Positions 1-14,142 are shown, counted from the first letter of the stretch. The stretch is DNA of 64,000 bases from Epiperipatus broadwayi (GCA_028023455.1 JAQFVV010012395.1:4092001-4156000), one strand, 5' to 3'. Numbers and translations: made by a program. The notes: generated by a model from the letters alone, not told the origin.

Positions 1-39
1 TTGAATACAAGTATAATGTATATATGGAACTTTAGACTT

Positions 40-367
40 AATGAGAAGGGATTTAAACACAGACTTTCAATCTCCCTTCGCCTATCCACTTCAACAAATA
101 TAAGCAACACACATGACCACATTCATGTGAAAAAGATTCAAGTCTGTCCATTAAAGCTTGAAGATTTTCTGTCTTAATATAAACTGAGTGCTGATTGGGG
201 GGGGTGATGATATGGAACAACTGATGTGTGCTGGTTCAGCATGAATACACATATTCGAAATCATTTATCTTTTTCATATGTATGTGATCATGTATATTGA
301 TTATATAAATGATGGAGTGGATAGCTGAAGGTAGATTAAAAGTCTGTGTTCAAATCCTTTCTGAGAA
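40..367. mobile_element. Fold-back/MITE element A1
   Basis: The left end (about 46-140) reads in reverse complement at the right end (about 272-362). Both arms carry a GGATTT(A/G)AACACAGACTTT start and a GTGAAAAAGAT-like inner part. The short middle includes a GCTGGTTCAGCATGAA motif that recurs in the copies at 22.7, 39.8 and 52.3 kb. No coding potential. It is non-autonomous; the mobilising transposase family is not visible. Confidence 0.65.
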
Positions 368-3300
368 ATTATATAAACTGTAAATTTGATTAATGAACAA
401 TATATATGCCTTTTTAAAATTATTACACAGGATTCTGTTTGATGTATGCAAATCTTTAGATCTAAAATACTTTTTTGCATTTTGTTTGTTAATGCTATGT
501 TTTAAATCCTAGTGTTTTTCTAACATTGCCTGAACCATTTCTGCAATTTTAACCCTTTATTACTAAGATAAAGTAATGACAGAATTGAATGGTGTATGAT
601 AGCAGTGGACGACCTTTTTGAATATCTCTGGGTATAAAACAATAATCCCTGTTTTAATTTTATTTGGGATAATTTTGAATTTGTCTGTTTCGTAAAGCTC
701 ACTTATATTAATGATATTAAAATGTTCTGATTTCGCTTATGCTATAATAAATTGTGTTAATGTGAAAATCACTATTACTGATGCTGATGAAATGTTTCTC
801 ATGTTTCTTCAGACTAAAAAATTAATATATATCACCATATTGGTAGTATCAAAGAAATCTGAAATTTTATTAGTTGATTAATGAAAATTTTCTCATTCAA
901 TACACCCAGACTAAGCAAAAGTTTAGCACCAAGTAGGATCTTTAAATTGAAATTTGTTCAACTTGTATTAATCCCATCGCAGCGTTGTTCTCGAATAGAT
1001 ATATTAATCTAAAAACAAGACAAATTATAAATTTGTAGAAAAAAGTTATATTTGCAATATAGAACCCTAAAGCATCATCCATAAATGTTTCGATGCTTTA
1101 TTTTATTTTAGTATTTTTCTTAGATATTCCCATAAATAATGTTAATAGATAGAATTCACATGACTTGTCATGATTATAACTTGGACAGTATTACTGATCA
1201 GTGATGAAGATAATGAGTAATTTGCAAATATTCAGTATTTGACATTTTGTTTCATCCACAGTCTAGGCAGTGAATACTAGGTACAGCTACTATTGCTAAA
1301 TAATGAAATATTTCCAGCTGTTGAATTTCATTCCGATAAAAGGAACTAGCAGATCAAGTAAACTTTGACCTTTTTATTTGTTATATTTTTCAGCTCTCAT
1401 CCTAAAAAATTTAATACCTAAAGATTCTTAAAACAGATTACCCTATTTGTCAAGCTATATACATCTAAAACTAATTTAATAACTATATTTTAATACTTTA
1501 AGTTGTAAAGTAACTGAAACATTCTTGACATTTGTTAGAATTGTATCTATATGTCAAATGATCTTTCTATTTTAGTTAACATTTTTATATTAAGCAGTTT
1601 TGTCACCAGATGGCATCACAGCTGCTTATAAAAAATTTCATGAATGTTTTTTACTCAAATGGCTTTTATCCAGATAGTGAAAACTGTTAAATAGAAAAAC
1701 GATGCCACCCATTCACTTTTTTACTATTATAACCCCAAAGTTTGGTCTTGGTTGTCTTGCTCCACAAATATAAAATTACTTTAATAATTTAAGTTATTAT
1801 TAATAATTGTAAATACTTTGAACTTTAACAAGGTGAAATCTATCACATGACTATTTTCTCTGTATTACATTGTACTGACAATATATTTTCCACACAAATT
1901 TATATCTTTTGCAAGTAAATAACAGTTATTGGATTGCAATGTGATCAATACCCTGGAAGACTTTTAAAAGATGTTTCTAACCTTCATCAGGACAGGATAT
2001 TCTAATAAACCAAGAAAGACATCTACCTTGTTGACGTTGTATTAAAATGAGTAATCAAAATAATGAACGACAAAGTTTTGAACCCAAACCACTTGATTGT
2101 TCAACATTTAAAATTTTATTTTGATATTTTAAAATGTTTTAGAAAGCTTTTCATTGTATTATTACTTATATTATGATAACCCATCTGATGCAAGGGAAAA
2201 ACTTTGATTTATAATAAATGTTATAAATTACATGATGTCTCATCATTTATTATATATATTCTTAAGCATCCAATAATAAGGTGCTATTGTTGATCTAAAT
2301 GCAAATAATAATGCTACAAATTACTCTAGACTCCTAATTAAGGCAAAAACAGTATTTTGTCTAGTACATTAGTGCCACCTTTTGTAAGTTTGAATAGTTA
2401 ATAATTAACAGATAGCAATGCAATTGAATTGCAGTCCCCAGTTTGATTTCTAATTTCTGCTTTTGACCATGAAGACTTGGGATTCAAAGCTGGAACCTGG
2501 CAACCCTTAATTTATTTTTAATTGCCAGACTTTTCACTTGAAATTTAAAATATATATATATTGAAAAAAAAATATGATTGTATAGTTATTAAGATCATTA
2601 CCAGATTAGCAATTATTCATCATTTGTAATTATATCGCAAAAAGCTCAGTTGTATGGATAGTCACATTTGGAAAAGTAGATAAATATTGTATAAAAGATA
2701 ATAAAATTTTGATATCATCTTCATTTCATTTTGTATTTTACCAACTATTCTATTCTAACTATAGATATTTATTTTCCCTTTCAAGAATACCAACACATTA
2801 CTTAATTTTTTTTTTTTTTTTCAGATTACTGCAGTATAAATAAGAAGTCTGATCTGATGCAATATGATGCAAAGTAGTTTCTTAAATGAAGTCAAAAGCT
2901 TTTGTGTATAGACATATGCCTTGAAATTATGTTAACTAAGTTAAATATTCTCTTCCACCAAAACTCTTACCATGATAAACTCATCTACTTCTTATTCATT
3001 ACCTAATGATTCTTTCAGTTCTGGTTCATTTCTTTTTTTCCCATCCTATTTCATTTTTAATAAAAATTGTTCATTAATTTCACTCCTTTTCAAATTCCCC
3101 AATTTCTTTATAAAGACTTAAATTTAAAAATCACAAAATATCTATGGTTTCACTTCTTTTTTCTTCAAATTTCTCCCACTCTTCATAATATCATTATTCT
3201 CCTTCAACATCCTAGACTACAAACATAAGTGTCCAATATTCTTCCTTCCATCAACCACATAAACTATATTTGCACTTCAAATTTTAGACCAGTTTTGCCT

Positions 3301-4741
3301 TCTTTCCCTGGTATCTAAACCTTTTTTTCTATTTACTCTAGCGCCATCTATTGTAAGCTTGAGTAATTAGTGTGTATACGGTTATTTAAAAGTTTAAAAA
3401 AACCTATATAAATATAATGAATACCTTTGTTTTCAGTTGCCTTTAATAATGTTGCTAATTTATTACCAATTTAGATTTGATATTTTTGAAAAATTATTTG
3501 AATAGAATATTAATTCTATAATGAATATTTATTACTTATTTTAATAACAATATTTTTTTAAATCCATAAAAACAAAATTTTACATAATGAAAATGATTAG
3601 TCAATTAAATTATAAATGATTTTAAAAAGTCATAAACAAATTTAAATTGAAAAAAGAGTTTTCAATATTTTAATTTAGAAAATTAAAAAAAATTTAATAT
3701 TAAAATGTAGCATTAAACCTAATCCTTACCTTCTAAATACAAAAAAGAGCTCAATGAAAGACGACTTGCTAATTGAATTTGTTTTAATATATTTTTAAAA
3801 AAAAGAAAAGAAATGCTAATTTGAGATTAAAATTATGAACTGAAAATATAGTTTTTATATAAAATATTTTATATTTTGAAATTTTATCTCAAGTTTCACT
3901 TGTAAAAATACTATTTAAATTTTTTTTCCTCTCTTTTTAAAACACCTTTGAAAAGTCTTTTTTCTCTCTAATCGATTGCATGTTTACACCAAAACTACAT
4001 TGCAATTTTTTTAATACAAAATTTCGTTTAAAATATTTGCTTAACTTTGAAAAAGAAAATATCTAGAAATGAGTTTTTATTTTAAAAACTAACTGCAATT
4101 CATCAAAAAAGGAAAGGCAAAAAAATTAATAACTATTAATTTACAATATTGCTTTAAATCACGTATTATAACTTGGCAATAAATATGTTGTGTGTATATG
4201 TTTATATATACAGTATATATGCACATACAAATAAAAGAAAAAATCTAAAAGTAAACGCATCTTCTTTATTTAAAATGCTTTATTCTAACGCAATGCTTAA
4301 ACCATAGGATATATATTAACAGCAATGAATTTTAAAAGGAATTGCTTATGAGGTTCCAGTAAATTTCTTTTCGCAGATCCAACAGTAAAACCAGTCGGAT
4401 TTGATCTTCCTCGACTTTAGAGGAGTCTTATCAGTAGATTCAAAATTGTTGGGCCTTATCTGCTTTTAAAGGGAATTTAGCAGTCGCTAACCTATGGAGA
4501 TGTGAACAGACATAAATCATAAAATACATAGTTAATGACTGTTAAATCTAAGGTTATCGTGACCGAATTGAAGGATTTAATAAAGCCACTAATAGTTTTA
4601 TCCCCTGATTGGAATCTCAACAGATTCTTTTACGATATTTTATTAATAATTAAACTGTCTAATACAAAAATGTCCATACAATATATTAAATAAGTAAATG
4701 CATGGCAAAAAAAAAAAATTTTTTTTTTTAAATTTATAACA
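368..4741. other. AT-rich stretch without recognised genes
   Basis: No ORF with recognisable similarity. It holds short poly-T/poly-A runs (about 2807-2821), small TA repeats and a pyrimidine-rich block at about 2950-3340 that could be a very decayed antisense LINE but shows no motif. A slightly less AT-rich patch lies at about 4340-4610. I see no tRNA, hairpin or long repeat I can defend. Confidence 0.5.
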
Positions 4742-4841
4742 ATTTTTTTTTTTTCGTGTGTCAAAGCATCGGCCGTGAAGCGAACCCGAGACAACAGCTT
4801 GTAAGGCAGCCGTGCTGATTACTCGGCCTCCAACGCTTGAC
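4742..4841 (-). mobile_element. Short tRNA-derived SINE, copy 1 (SINE1)
   Basis: In reverse complement this begins TCAAGCGTTGG, continues with an A-box-like segment, an anticodon-arm-like CTTACAA, and a B box (GGGTTCGCTTC), then CCGATGCTTTGACAC and an A-rich tail. This is the layout of a whole tRNA-Gly-like molecule with a short fixed 3' extension. An ATAACAA(A)TTT direct repeat flanks it (about 4736-4746 and 4842-4852), consistent with a target-site duplication. The mismatches and tail make it a retroposed pseudogene rather than a working tRNA gene. Confidence 0.75.
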
Positions 4842-6224
4842 ATAACAAATTTTATTGTAGAGAAATTAATTGTTAGCATTTATAATGAATTTTACAAAAT
4901 TAAGTAATGCAATAAAAAAAATTGAACCACTTATATTGTACCTGATTGATGCACTGAAGGTCATTGGTTTGATTTTTACTTAAGGAAATGTGTTTTGAAC
5001 AATTTGTTATTTATAGCAAAATAATTGAATTGTACAAAATAAAAATAATTATTTTATATATAATAAAAAGTTAAAATAATGTAATTATAATAAATATAAT
5101 TAAAAGGTAGTATATTCTTATGCAGTTCACTACAAAAGCTTCATCATATCTGCACAAAAGAATAGTAATAGAAAAACCTTTACTTACCATAGTAGTCAAC
5201 TACTAGTTAGTCGTGATTTTTTATTGTTTTACTTTAAACATTCTAATATTGAAATTAATTGTATACCAATATAGCTATTATGGTCTGTTTATTTGGGGAA
5301 AAAAACATATTAAGTTTACCTGGAGATTATTACCTATAGGGAGAAAAATTTTATTCAGGTGTAAATGCAGATCTTGAAACGCATGATAATTATACTTCAA
5401 TTATGTGTGTATATAATAAACTTAATTTGGATATGTGTATATTCATTTATTTATCGGCCATTCCAAACATTTCTGGTTTGTAAGAATTTTCATTTGAAGC
5501 CTTAATTAATTGGATTTCTTTTGTTAGATGACTGCTGGATTAATATTATTTTTATCCAATGAATGTCTTCTATTCTATTATTTAAAATTAATTGCTTGAT
5601 AATTCAAATACCCAAGGTTTTCAACCCAATACAACTAAAAGTTATAATATTAAATCAGCAAATGCAAATTATAATGATCTTTATTATAAATAGAAATCTT
5701 TAGTTCCTTAATACCACTATTCAATAAATGTGAATTTTTCTAAAATCATTTAAACTTAATATTAGATGATGAAATAGTCCAACACTTAATTACAACCACT
5801 ACTCAACAACATAAGATTTATTCAGCTTGTATTAGACATTGGTGATATCTACCACTAAATTCCAAAATCAATCACTGAATAAATCAATGCAAAATATTTA
5901 AACCTACTTATTTTCTTGCATTAATTTATCATTTTAGAGTATTTCAGTAAAAAATTGTAAAAAAAATGAATGTTGTATGATAAATGTTTTGTCAAAAATC
6001 AAATCCATGGAGCATTGAAGTTGATGATCATGCAATAACACTAGATCATCATCAATGAAAACATGTCACTGCTGAAATGTAATTTAATATGGTATCTCAT
6101 AACTTTTCATAAATTCTGGTATTTAGAACTATAAATAATCCCCAATATCTTATGTCATTAAATATTTCTTAGAAAATCATGAGATAAATAATACATTATA
6201 CTAGAAATATGTATGTACATAAAT
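4842..6224. other. AT-rich stretch without recognised genes
   Basis: No ORF or RNA gene supported; only low-complexity A/T runs and scattered short repeats. Confidence 0.5.
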
Positions 6225-6345
6225 GGATCTTGTGATTAGTGTATCTGTCTGTCACACCTACAATATGGGATTCAAATTCAGATGGAAATTTAGAATTTTT
6301 TTTTGCAGATACTTAAAAATTTCCATGCAAACTTAAGTTTGTTTT
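6225..6345 (+). mobile_element. tRNA-related SINE, family 2, copy 1 (SINE2)
   Basis: A tRNA-like head (GTGATTAGTGTATC as A box, GGGATTCAAATTCAG as B box) is followed by GGAAATTTAGAA, a T run and CCATGCAAACTTAAG. The same order of blocks appears at 15.9 kb (+) and 26.8 kb (-), which supports a dispersed tRNA-derived SINE rather than a tRNA gene. Diverged; 3' end not well defined here. Confidence 0.5.
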
Positions 6346-7044
6346 TTTTAAAAAAAAATAAATAACTGGTTTATAACCAACATAAGAATATATTTTTATT
6401 GAAATCAGAGATTCCCAATCTTTCTAGGTTTACACCCCACCCACACCCACCTAGCCCTTAGTAAATTATCTAGTACTCCCTATTTATTATAATAAAAAAT
6501 AAGCACTTGGAGAGGGTACCATGCAATGTGTTACATGCATGTGCAGTTGTGCAGATGCCATGGAGGTGAATCTCAAAGGGGCACCTATCTGGCAATTTTA
6601 CTAGCTATCTTAAATCTTAATCAGGCATATTGATTAATAATGAGTTATCAGCCAATGCAGTAAAAAAATAGTTTATGCAACTTCACTGTGTTTGAAAAGA
6701 CAATTTGGTTAACAGACAATACCAATATGGAATATCCTAGAAATATTGATAACTGTTTTTGGAATATATTAATAGCATAATACATTTATTTACCTGCTAT
6801 TCACAATATCCACTGGACAAGCTTCCCATACCCCTAGGTTAGGAACTCCTAATCTAAATGATATACAAGAAAGACACCAGATAGTAGGTGGCTTATCCAG
6901 TAAGTGAAATCTCTTTCAATGATGGGATGTTAAAGATTCCTTTTCTTTACAGTGAAATATTTAATACTATTTTATGTATTGGTATGCTTAAGATGTTGTT
7001 GTAGTCTGTCAATATATATATATATTGAGATGGTTATTTGTCTC
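6346..7044. other. AT-rich stretch without recognised genes
   Basis: No coding sequence or clear repeat seen; small TA microsatellite at about 7012-7025. Confidence 0.45.
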
Positions 7045-9680
7045 CTGATATACAATAACATAGTAGTGTCTGTGCATGTGTATATATGAAGATGAAAAAA
7101 AAAGTTAAAATAAACTCAGACAAAAAATTTTGTAAATATTTTCTATATTACATTGGAATAAGTTAAGGATTAAATAATTTTGAATTTAAATTTTTTTTTA
7201 TTATAAATTAAACATTTAAAAAGATCCAATTGATATTTTATTAATTCTAATTATAAAATTAAAAGAAGCATATTTTATATTATAATAGATATACTTGTAA
7301 TTATTAAATTCCACTATCTATTTTATTAAAGAAATTTTTTAAATTAAAGCTTGTATAACATAGTTTGATAAAAATCCTACAAAGTTGTTTTTGAAAGGAT
7401 TAAAGTGAATTGAAAAGAGTCATTAACTTTTTTCAATCAATATAAAGAAAACTTATTCTTAATTATATTTTACCTCCACCCTGATTATAAAAAGGTTGGA
7501 AAAAAATTCGGGAGTTCTTAAAGTTTTGTGACAAATTTTACAGATTGTGACAGGAGAACTATTATGAAGTCATAACTAAAGACAAGACAGTGCATCCAGC
7601 TGCTGCTACTAGTGCATACTAAAGTTTGGTTTCACATGGAAGCAAAACCCAGCTTCTGTGTTTTCCATAGATTATATATATATATATGTGTGTGTATGTA
7701 TTGGACAGCATAGAGATGGAAGGGAGTTTACTGCAGACAAACAGTTACCTGGATTACACCTTTCCTGATAATGACAAGAAGCCAGTCTACTGGTTAGAAG
7801 GGGTTAGCTTACTCAGAGAGTCCAGCTTGCTGAAAAATTAGTTGATATGTGTACTTTTTAATCTATATAAGCACAGATAAAAGTATGATGTCATATGTAT
7901 ATAACATAGAGCTGGTGAGTTATTTTAAATAATTTCTTCAGTGAGTTGTAAATTACAGTTTTTTTTTAAAACTTTATTCATCAAAAAGTAAGATGCCTTT
8001 TCAGTATGTTTTATAAAAAAAAAGTAAACTCCAAAAATCTTCCTAGATTGGAAAACAAAAGACTTACTAGAATATTATTTTAAAAGATATTTATAATTAA
8101 TCAAGAGTAACCTGTCGATGATGTGATATTACTTTTTTTTAAAAAGAACTGTTAAGGAATTAGTATTACTTTTTTTAGTTTAGAAGGAATTTTATTCAAG
8201 GAAATGTATATCTACAGATATTTCAGTTTAAAGGGGGGAAATTATATATGTATTTCAGTTTAAAAGAAAATAAATTTATACAAAAAAACTAAAAAGAAAA
8301 AATAAAAACTTTTTTGACCATTAGATAATGAATGAATTAATAAGTGATTCGTATTATTTTTTATATACACATGTATGTATGAATTTTATGTATATTTTTA
8401 ATATGGAATTGTGAAAAATATATTTTTAATAATTTTAAAATTAAAATATCATATGCTATAAATGTCAGTGTGCACACACATTTTCATGGGTACCCACATA
8501 TATATGTGAAATCAGTCATTATTTATGCATTATTAAAATGTGATAACTTATTTTATTATTATATGACAATTATCACATTATTGTATGCCTGGATGCTTAT
8601 ATAGATGCATGTCAGAATTATTATATTGCATGTTTATATGCTTGTATATGTGTGCATTTTGTTTCTTGACATTGAATTAATTGTGTATTAAGAAAATATA
8701 ATATGGTTTATTAGATTTATTTTTATAAATTCCAGTGTGTGCACACAGTTCCATGTGCACACATATGTTACAGCAATCATTTTGTATTGTAAAAATGAAT
8801 TTCATTTATAGATTTATGACAATTCAAATATGTTCATAAATTATTGTGTGCTGAAATAAAGGTATTTTTGTAAACTTATTGAAACATATATGTAAATTAG
8901 AATGTAATAATGGATTTCTTTTTGGTATTAATCAAAAAAGAGGGCTTAATTTAAATGTTTAGCCATATTCAGCAGACCTTAATTTAATTTAATGCTTATT
9001 AATAAATTTATATTCCATTGTTTAAAGTTGTTCCAGTGAATTTACTCAATCCTGAATAGATTTAAAATAATATAAATTATTATATATTATATCTTTTGCT
9101 CACAGCAACAGTTATAGAGCTTTTATTCCTGAACTAGATTCATGCATAATGTTCTGTTATGTAAAAGTTTATATTTAGTGTTTTTGGATATCCAGTTGAT
9201 GATTATGCAAAAGGAATATCTTTTAAAGTTCATGCACTACATTTTATTTAGTTTAGTATTTATTCGAAATTAAGCTTATAGCTGGCCCCTATATTAATGG
9301 TTTTAAGTGGTTCATTGATAATGATCAGCATGTTTTAGTTACCCAGCATTACTGTTGTTATATATTCTTATGAATTAGCACTAAGTATATTCATCCAAAT
9401 TCATGTTTAAATAATCTGTCCTTAAGCTGGCAAGAACTAAATAATTAATCCAGTTTATAGTAGATCCATTTCAAATTCAGTCATAAGATGGACTATTGAT
9501 TTATTTTTATGTTGACCCATGATGATGAATGATTATTACTTATATTAACTTATAGTTAGTTCTGTAATCATCTCATGCTCATTGCTGTTTTTTATTATAT
9601 ATTTTTTATTCAATTTTATATTTTGACTAGGGCTTGATGATGATCATCCAAATTCTCCATACCATTACAATTATATATAT
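7045..9680 (+). repeat. Family U non-coding repeat, copy U1
   Basis: This 2.6-kb block aligns by eye along its length with U2 immediately downstream and, in reverse complement, with U3 (52.9-55.3 kb) and U4 (59.7-64 kb). Shared landmarks in order: AGACAAAAAATTTTG near the start, a CTTTCCTGATAATGAC block (about 7760), GCTTGCTGAAAAA (about 7827), GTGTGCACACACATT (about 8470), GATCAGCATGTTTTAG (about 9323), and a TTGATGATGATCATCC end (about 9630-9650). No long ORF is preserved in any copy and no terminal inverted repeats are seen. Function unknown; the GATGATGAT end resembles the tail of the local RTE-like LINE. Confidence 0.7.
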
Positions 9681-9871
9681 ATGTTAAATCCTTTCCTTGA
9701 ACACTAAATAAAATTTACTAAACAATGAGTACTGTCATCAATGTGACACTTGATCATGTTGATGTTTTAATAGTTGAACTGCATTTTAAATTTAATAGCC
9801 TCTTTGTACAAAGATTGATATTACATAAACACATAATTACAATCATATTGTAACACTTCTGTTACATGTCA

Positions 9872-12720
9872 CATAATAACATAGTGTGTGTGTGTACATA
9901 TAAGTATAAAATTGAAATGAAAAGTAGAAATAAACATAGACAAAAATTTTGTAAGTTTTTTTTACACTTCCTGGTGTAAATAATAATAGTAAAAGATTAA
10001 ATAATTTTGGATTTAAAATAAAAGTTTATTACAAATTAAACAGTTTTAAAAAGGTCTAAATAAATATTAATATTATATTCTGATCTTGAAATTAAAAACA
10101 AGCATATTTTATGATAAAATAGAACTAATAATTGTAAACATTTCTATTATCTATCTTTGAAATCTTTTAATTAATGTTTGTATACATTGTACTATATATT
10201 TTGAAAACTTTGTATATTATACTTTGATAAAATTTCAAAAGTTTAAAATGAATTGAACTCAACTTTTTCCAATCAAGAGAGATGAGAAAAATAGTTTTTA
10301 ATTAAGAACAGTTTTTAATTAATGTGTTTTTGTCACCTGAGCTGACTAATATAAAATGGGTTGATAAAAAGATTAGTTTAGTTTTGGCTAGTAAATTTTT
10401 TTGAGAAGCAGTTGGCTAATAGTAGTTTTTTGAATAGTTTTGGCTAATAATATGTTGAGAAGAGTTGTCAGAGTAGCAGAGTTGGTTTCCAGAGTTATAC
10501 AGATAACTTCAATGGATCAGAGATAGCTGAAGTCAAGACAAGCAGCAGCTACTTCTAGATTAATTATGCTTAAGTTTTGATTTATAAAGCCTGACCCAGC
10601 TTTCTGCATTCATTAGCCTGAATAAATGTGGACAAGACAGCTTGCTGCCCTATAGCTTATGTAAAGCCAAATCAATGTCAACATTTACCTAATTATACAT
10701 TTCCTGATGATGACAATACCTGGACTATACCTTTCCTGATAAGACAATTCTGAACTGATTTTCACTAAGAGAGCCTTAGCTTGCTGAAAAAGTAGTAATG
10801 CATATGCTATTTAAGCTATATACAGAAAAGCACAGATAAACAAATATACATGAAGCATAATTGGTGAGTTGTTTTAGTAATTTCTTAAACTGACATTAAA
10901 AAATATAACTCAAAGTGCAAGTAATAATTTTGCTTGGATTAAAAATAAAAAAATAAAGGGTTAATAGACAATTCTATATTCTAAAGGAAGACATTATAAT
11001 TAATTAACCTGTGATATTAATATGTATATATAGAACAATTTTATTTTTTGCTTATTTAAAAAAAGAAGAGTAAAACAAATAATTTTGCTTGAATTAAAAG
11101 AAACATGCAAGTGTATTATTTTAAAGATGTTTATAAATTTTAATCAACAGTGACCTGTTAGGGAACAAACTGTTGTAGGATGGTATTTTTTTTAAAAAGA
11201 CAAAATTAATCAATAAAGACAAAACTTATTATTAAAGTAATGAATGAATAATATACTTTCAACAAAAAATTTAATTGTGGAAATGTACATTTTAATAACT
11301 ATTATTTTGACAAGTTAAAATATATAATATAAATGCCAGTGTGCACATACATTTCTACATGCACATATATGTTAATTGTGTCATAAAAATTAATGTCATT
11401 TATTATTTTGATAAATTCAAATATGTTAGATGAGTTTCATTTATATTTATAAATTATACTGCATAGATGATATGTATATTTATTTGTATTATAAATCTAG
11501 AATAATGTATTTATATCATTTAAAAGTAATAACTTAAGATTTTTATTTTATGGCAAGTCAAACATGTTAAGAAATTATTTTGCCATATATCTGTGTGTAT
11601 ATATATATGTCAATGAGTGGCAAGTAAACACATGTAAATTTTAATCATTTTTGACATTTTATTAAATATCAATTGTAATGTATTCATTTTATATTATAAA
11701 ACATGCATCTGTGCATATATCTATATATGTGTTGTATGTAAACCCATTAAGAGGCATTGTAAATCAATGTAATAACTTAAATTTTGTATATTAATCATAT
11801 AAATTACCATGTGATAATTTTTTATTTTGCATATTAATCAAAATCAGAAAGCTTATTAGGTATATAGCCATATTCTAGAGACCTTTACTTTAAAATTATT
11901 CTGGTGACTTAACTTTAAAGAGTTTTTAGAATATATTTGCATCATCTCTTGATCACAATAACAGTAATAGAGCTTGTGTTCTTTGAGATAAATTCAAGCA
12001 TAATGGTTTGATATATTAAAGGGCATGTATTTTAGTTCAGGGACATTTCAGTATAACATTGTCCTCATTTGGTGCAAAGAAAATACTCTTTAAAGCTTAT
12101 GTTCTACATTTTATTTAGTTTAATCTGTTAGAAATTAAGTTTATAATTGACCAGTACATTAATGGTACTAAGTGACCAGGGCAATAATGATGATCAGCAT
12201 GTTTTAATATCCTGGCATTGTTGTTTTTATTGTTATATATTTAGATGGATTAGCACTAAAGTTTGTGCTTCCAAATTAATGATTAAATAATTGCCCCAAG
12301 CTGGCAAAGGCTAAATAATTGATCTGGTCTACAGTAAACCTATTTCAAATCCAGTCACAAGATTGACTGTTGATTTATTTTGATTGTTGATCGATCATTC
12401 ATGATGATGAATAGTTTCTTTTGAGTATTACTTATACTTATTGATAAGGCTGGTGATGTATATAGTTGCTCTAAGGAGTTAAGTGGGCTGATCTCATGCT
12501 CTCTTTAATATATAAAATTTCTTAATATTTTTTTTAATATCTTACTTTAATATTATTGTATTTATTTCAATATTTTAACATCTCACTTATATCTTAAATG
12601 TAAATATTATACTTTATTATATCATTGTAAATTTTATATTTATTTTGAACTTGGGGTTGATGATGATTTTCCATCACCCCAAATATGATCACTCTATCTA
12701 AATACCCATCCCATTACAAT
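9872..12720 (+). repeat. Family U non-coding repeat, copy U2
   Basis: Same landmarks and order as U1, head-to-tail with it after a spacer of about 190 bp: CATAGACAAAAATTTTG (about 9937), CTTTCCTGATAAGAC (about 10730), GCTTGCTGAAAAAG (about 10780), CAGTGTGCACATACATT (about 11337), GATCAGCATGTTTTAA (about 12192) and GGGGTTGATGATGAT (about 12653). Divergence from U1 looks like 20-30 percent with many indels (by eye, not computed), so the duplication is old. Non-coding. Confidence 0.7.
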
Positions 12721-13274
12721 ATGTAAAATATAAATCACATTCATTTGTAAAAAAAAATTCCATAACTCTTTATTATATTTTTTATTTATAAATAATTATA
12801 AAGACTATAAAAATATCCTTTATTTATTTTTTATTTTTACTTGAAATATTTATTATTGTTGTTATAATTGATATTTCAGTCAAACTTGCAGGCATCCTCA
12901 GGATTAACTATAAAAAAAAATTTTGAAATGCAAAACATTGCTGTTTTATGTTTTTAAATTTATCTATTCAATTATTATTTAACTTTGTTTTCTTTTCTTT
13001 TTTTTAAAAAAAATTAATTCTGAAAGTAGGCAATGAGATTTGGCAGAAATGTCAGTTATAATTGTAATAATAAATTTTTACTGTTAAAAGAGATAAAGAA
13101 TGTTTCTACTGTCTTTATACTCTATTTGTAAATAAAGAATCATTTTTAAAAAACAATTTTCAATTTTCCAAAACAATGCTCTAGTACTGGATATTTTTAA
13201 TCATATGATCAAACATAGATTTTTTTTAAAAAAGATATAAATCTGTTTATTAAAATCTTTTCCAGAAACTAGAT
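12721..13274. other. AT-rich stretch without recognised genes
   Basis: Nothing recognisable beyond A/T-rich low-complexity DNA. Confidence 0.45.
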
Positions 13275-14142
13275 GGTATGCAATAGGATTACTGAGTAGC
13301 AATTCAAGGAGAAATGGAATGGTCAAGTTTTTATATGAGAGATGCAAAAAGCAAAATGAAAATGTTTGGTAGATTGCAGTTTATGGATAATAAAAGAATA
13401 GCCAAAATATTGGGTTACAAGTAAAGGGCAGGCAACAAGATGGGTGAGAAACGTAATGTGGTAAGCAGAAGATTTGGATAAAGAGTTTATGTCAATACAC
13501 TTGTACAAAAGATGGAATGATTGTGTTAGGAGGATTGTTGAGTGTTATAGTGATAAGGAGTGGGATAGAAGAATTAGATGTATTAATAAAGAATAGGGAA
13601 TTGGAGAGATGGAGAACTAATATGGAAAATAAAACAAGTTTAAATACATGTAGAAGTAAACGGAACATTAGGTGAGTTAATTTATGATAATAGTAAGGAA
13701 AGTAGTTTATTGTTTAAGGTTCAAACGGGATCTTTAGTGACAAGGGAATATACACATAAATGGAAAAATATGGGTGATTTAGTCTGCAAGTTGTGTAAGA
13801 AAGGCATAGAAAATATTAGGTATCTGTTACTTCAAGGTAAACACTTGGAAGCAGAAAGGGTACAAATAATGAAGTTATGGAAGAATAAATATGAACAAAG
13901 TGATTATACAGAAAGTGAGTTATTCGTTTTTATGCTGGGTTTGGGAAAAGATAAGAGGGATTTAGATATGAAGCTCATGGAGTTGACAAAGATTATTTTA
14001 TGGAAATGGGATGGAGCAGATGATGGAAAAACTTAAGGTGGAGAATGGAAAGGGAAGGTAAAGTGGCTAACAGGTTTCTTGCAGAGAGATTCCTGACTCC
14101 GTATAAGGAGAAGTCACAGTGCATCACATCAAAAAAAAAAAA
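13275..14142 (+). pseudogene. LINE-G non-LTR retrotransposon, 5'-truncated copy 1
   Basis: A 3' fragment of the same LINE as the longer copy at 23.6-25.4 kb (-). It starts inside the segment after the RT domain (the GEMEWSSF-like stretch) and is broken by stops and frameshifts until an open part at 13710-14036. That part encodes the C-terminal tail with the zinc-knuckle-like region, but here the histidine of CX2CX8HX4C has become tyrosine and the last cysteine is lost. A 3' UTR of about 95 bp ends in GCATCACATC, followed by 12 A residues. It cannot encode a working enzyme. The exact LINE clade is not resolved from this C-terminal part. Confidence 0.8.

Noticed and set aside
2950-3340. Pyrimidine-rich block as antisense LINE linker
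   Set aside because: Purine-rich minus-strand reading looks LINE-like in composition only; no motif or homologous copy in the window.
7045-12720. U repeats as duplicated protein-coding genes
   Set aside because: No reading frame is conserved between copies and indels are not in multiples of three.
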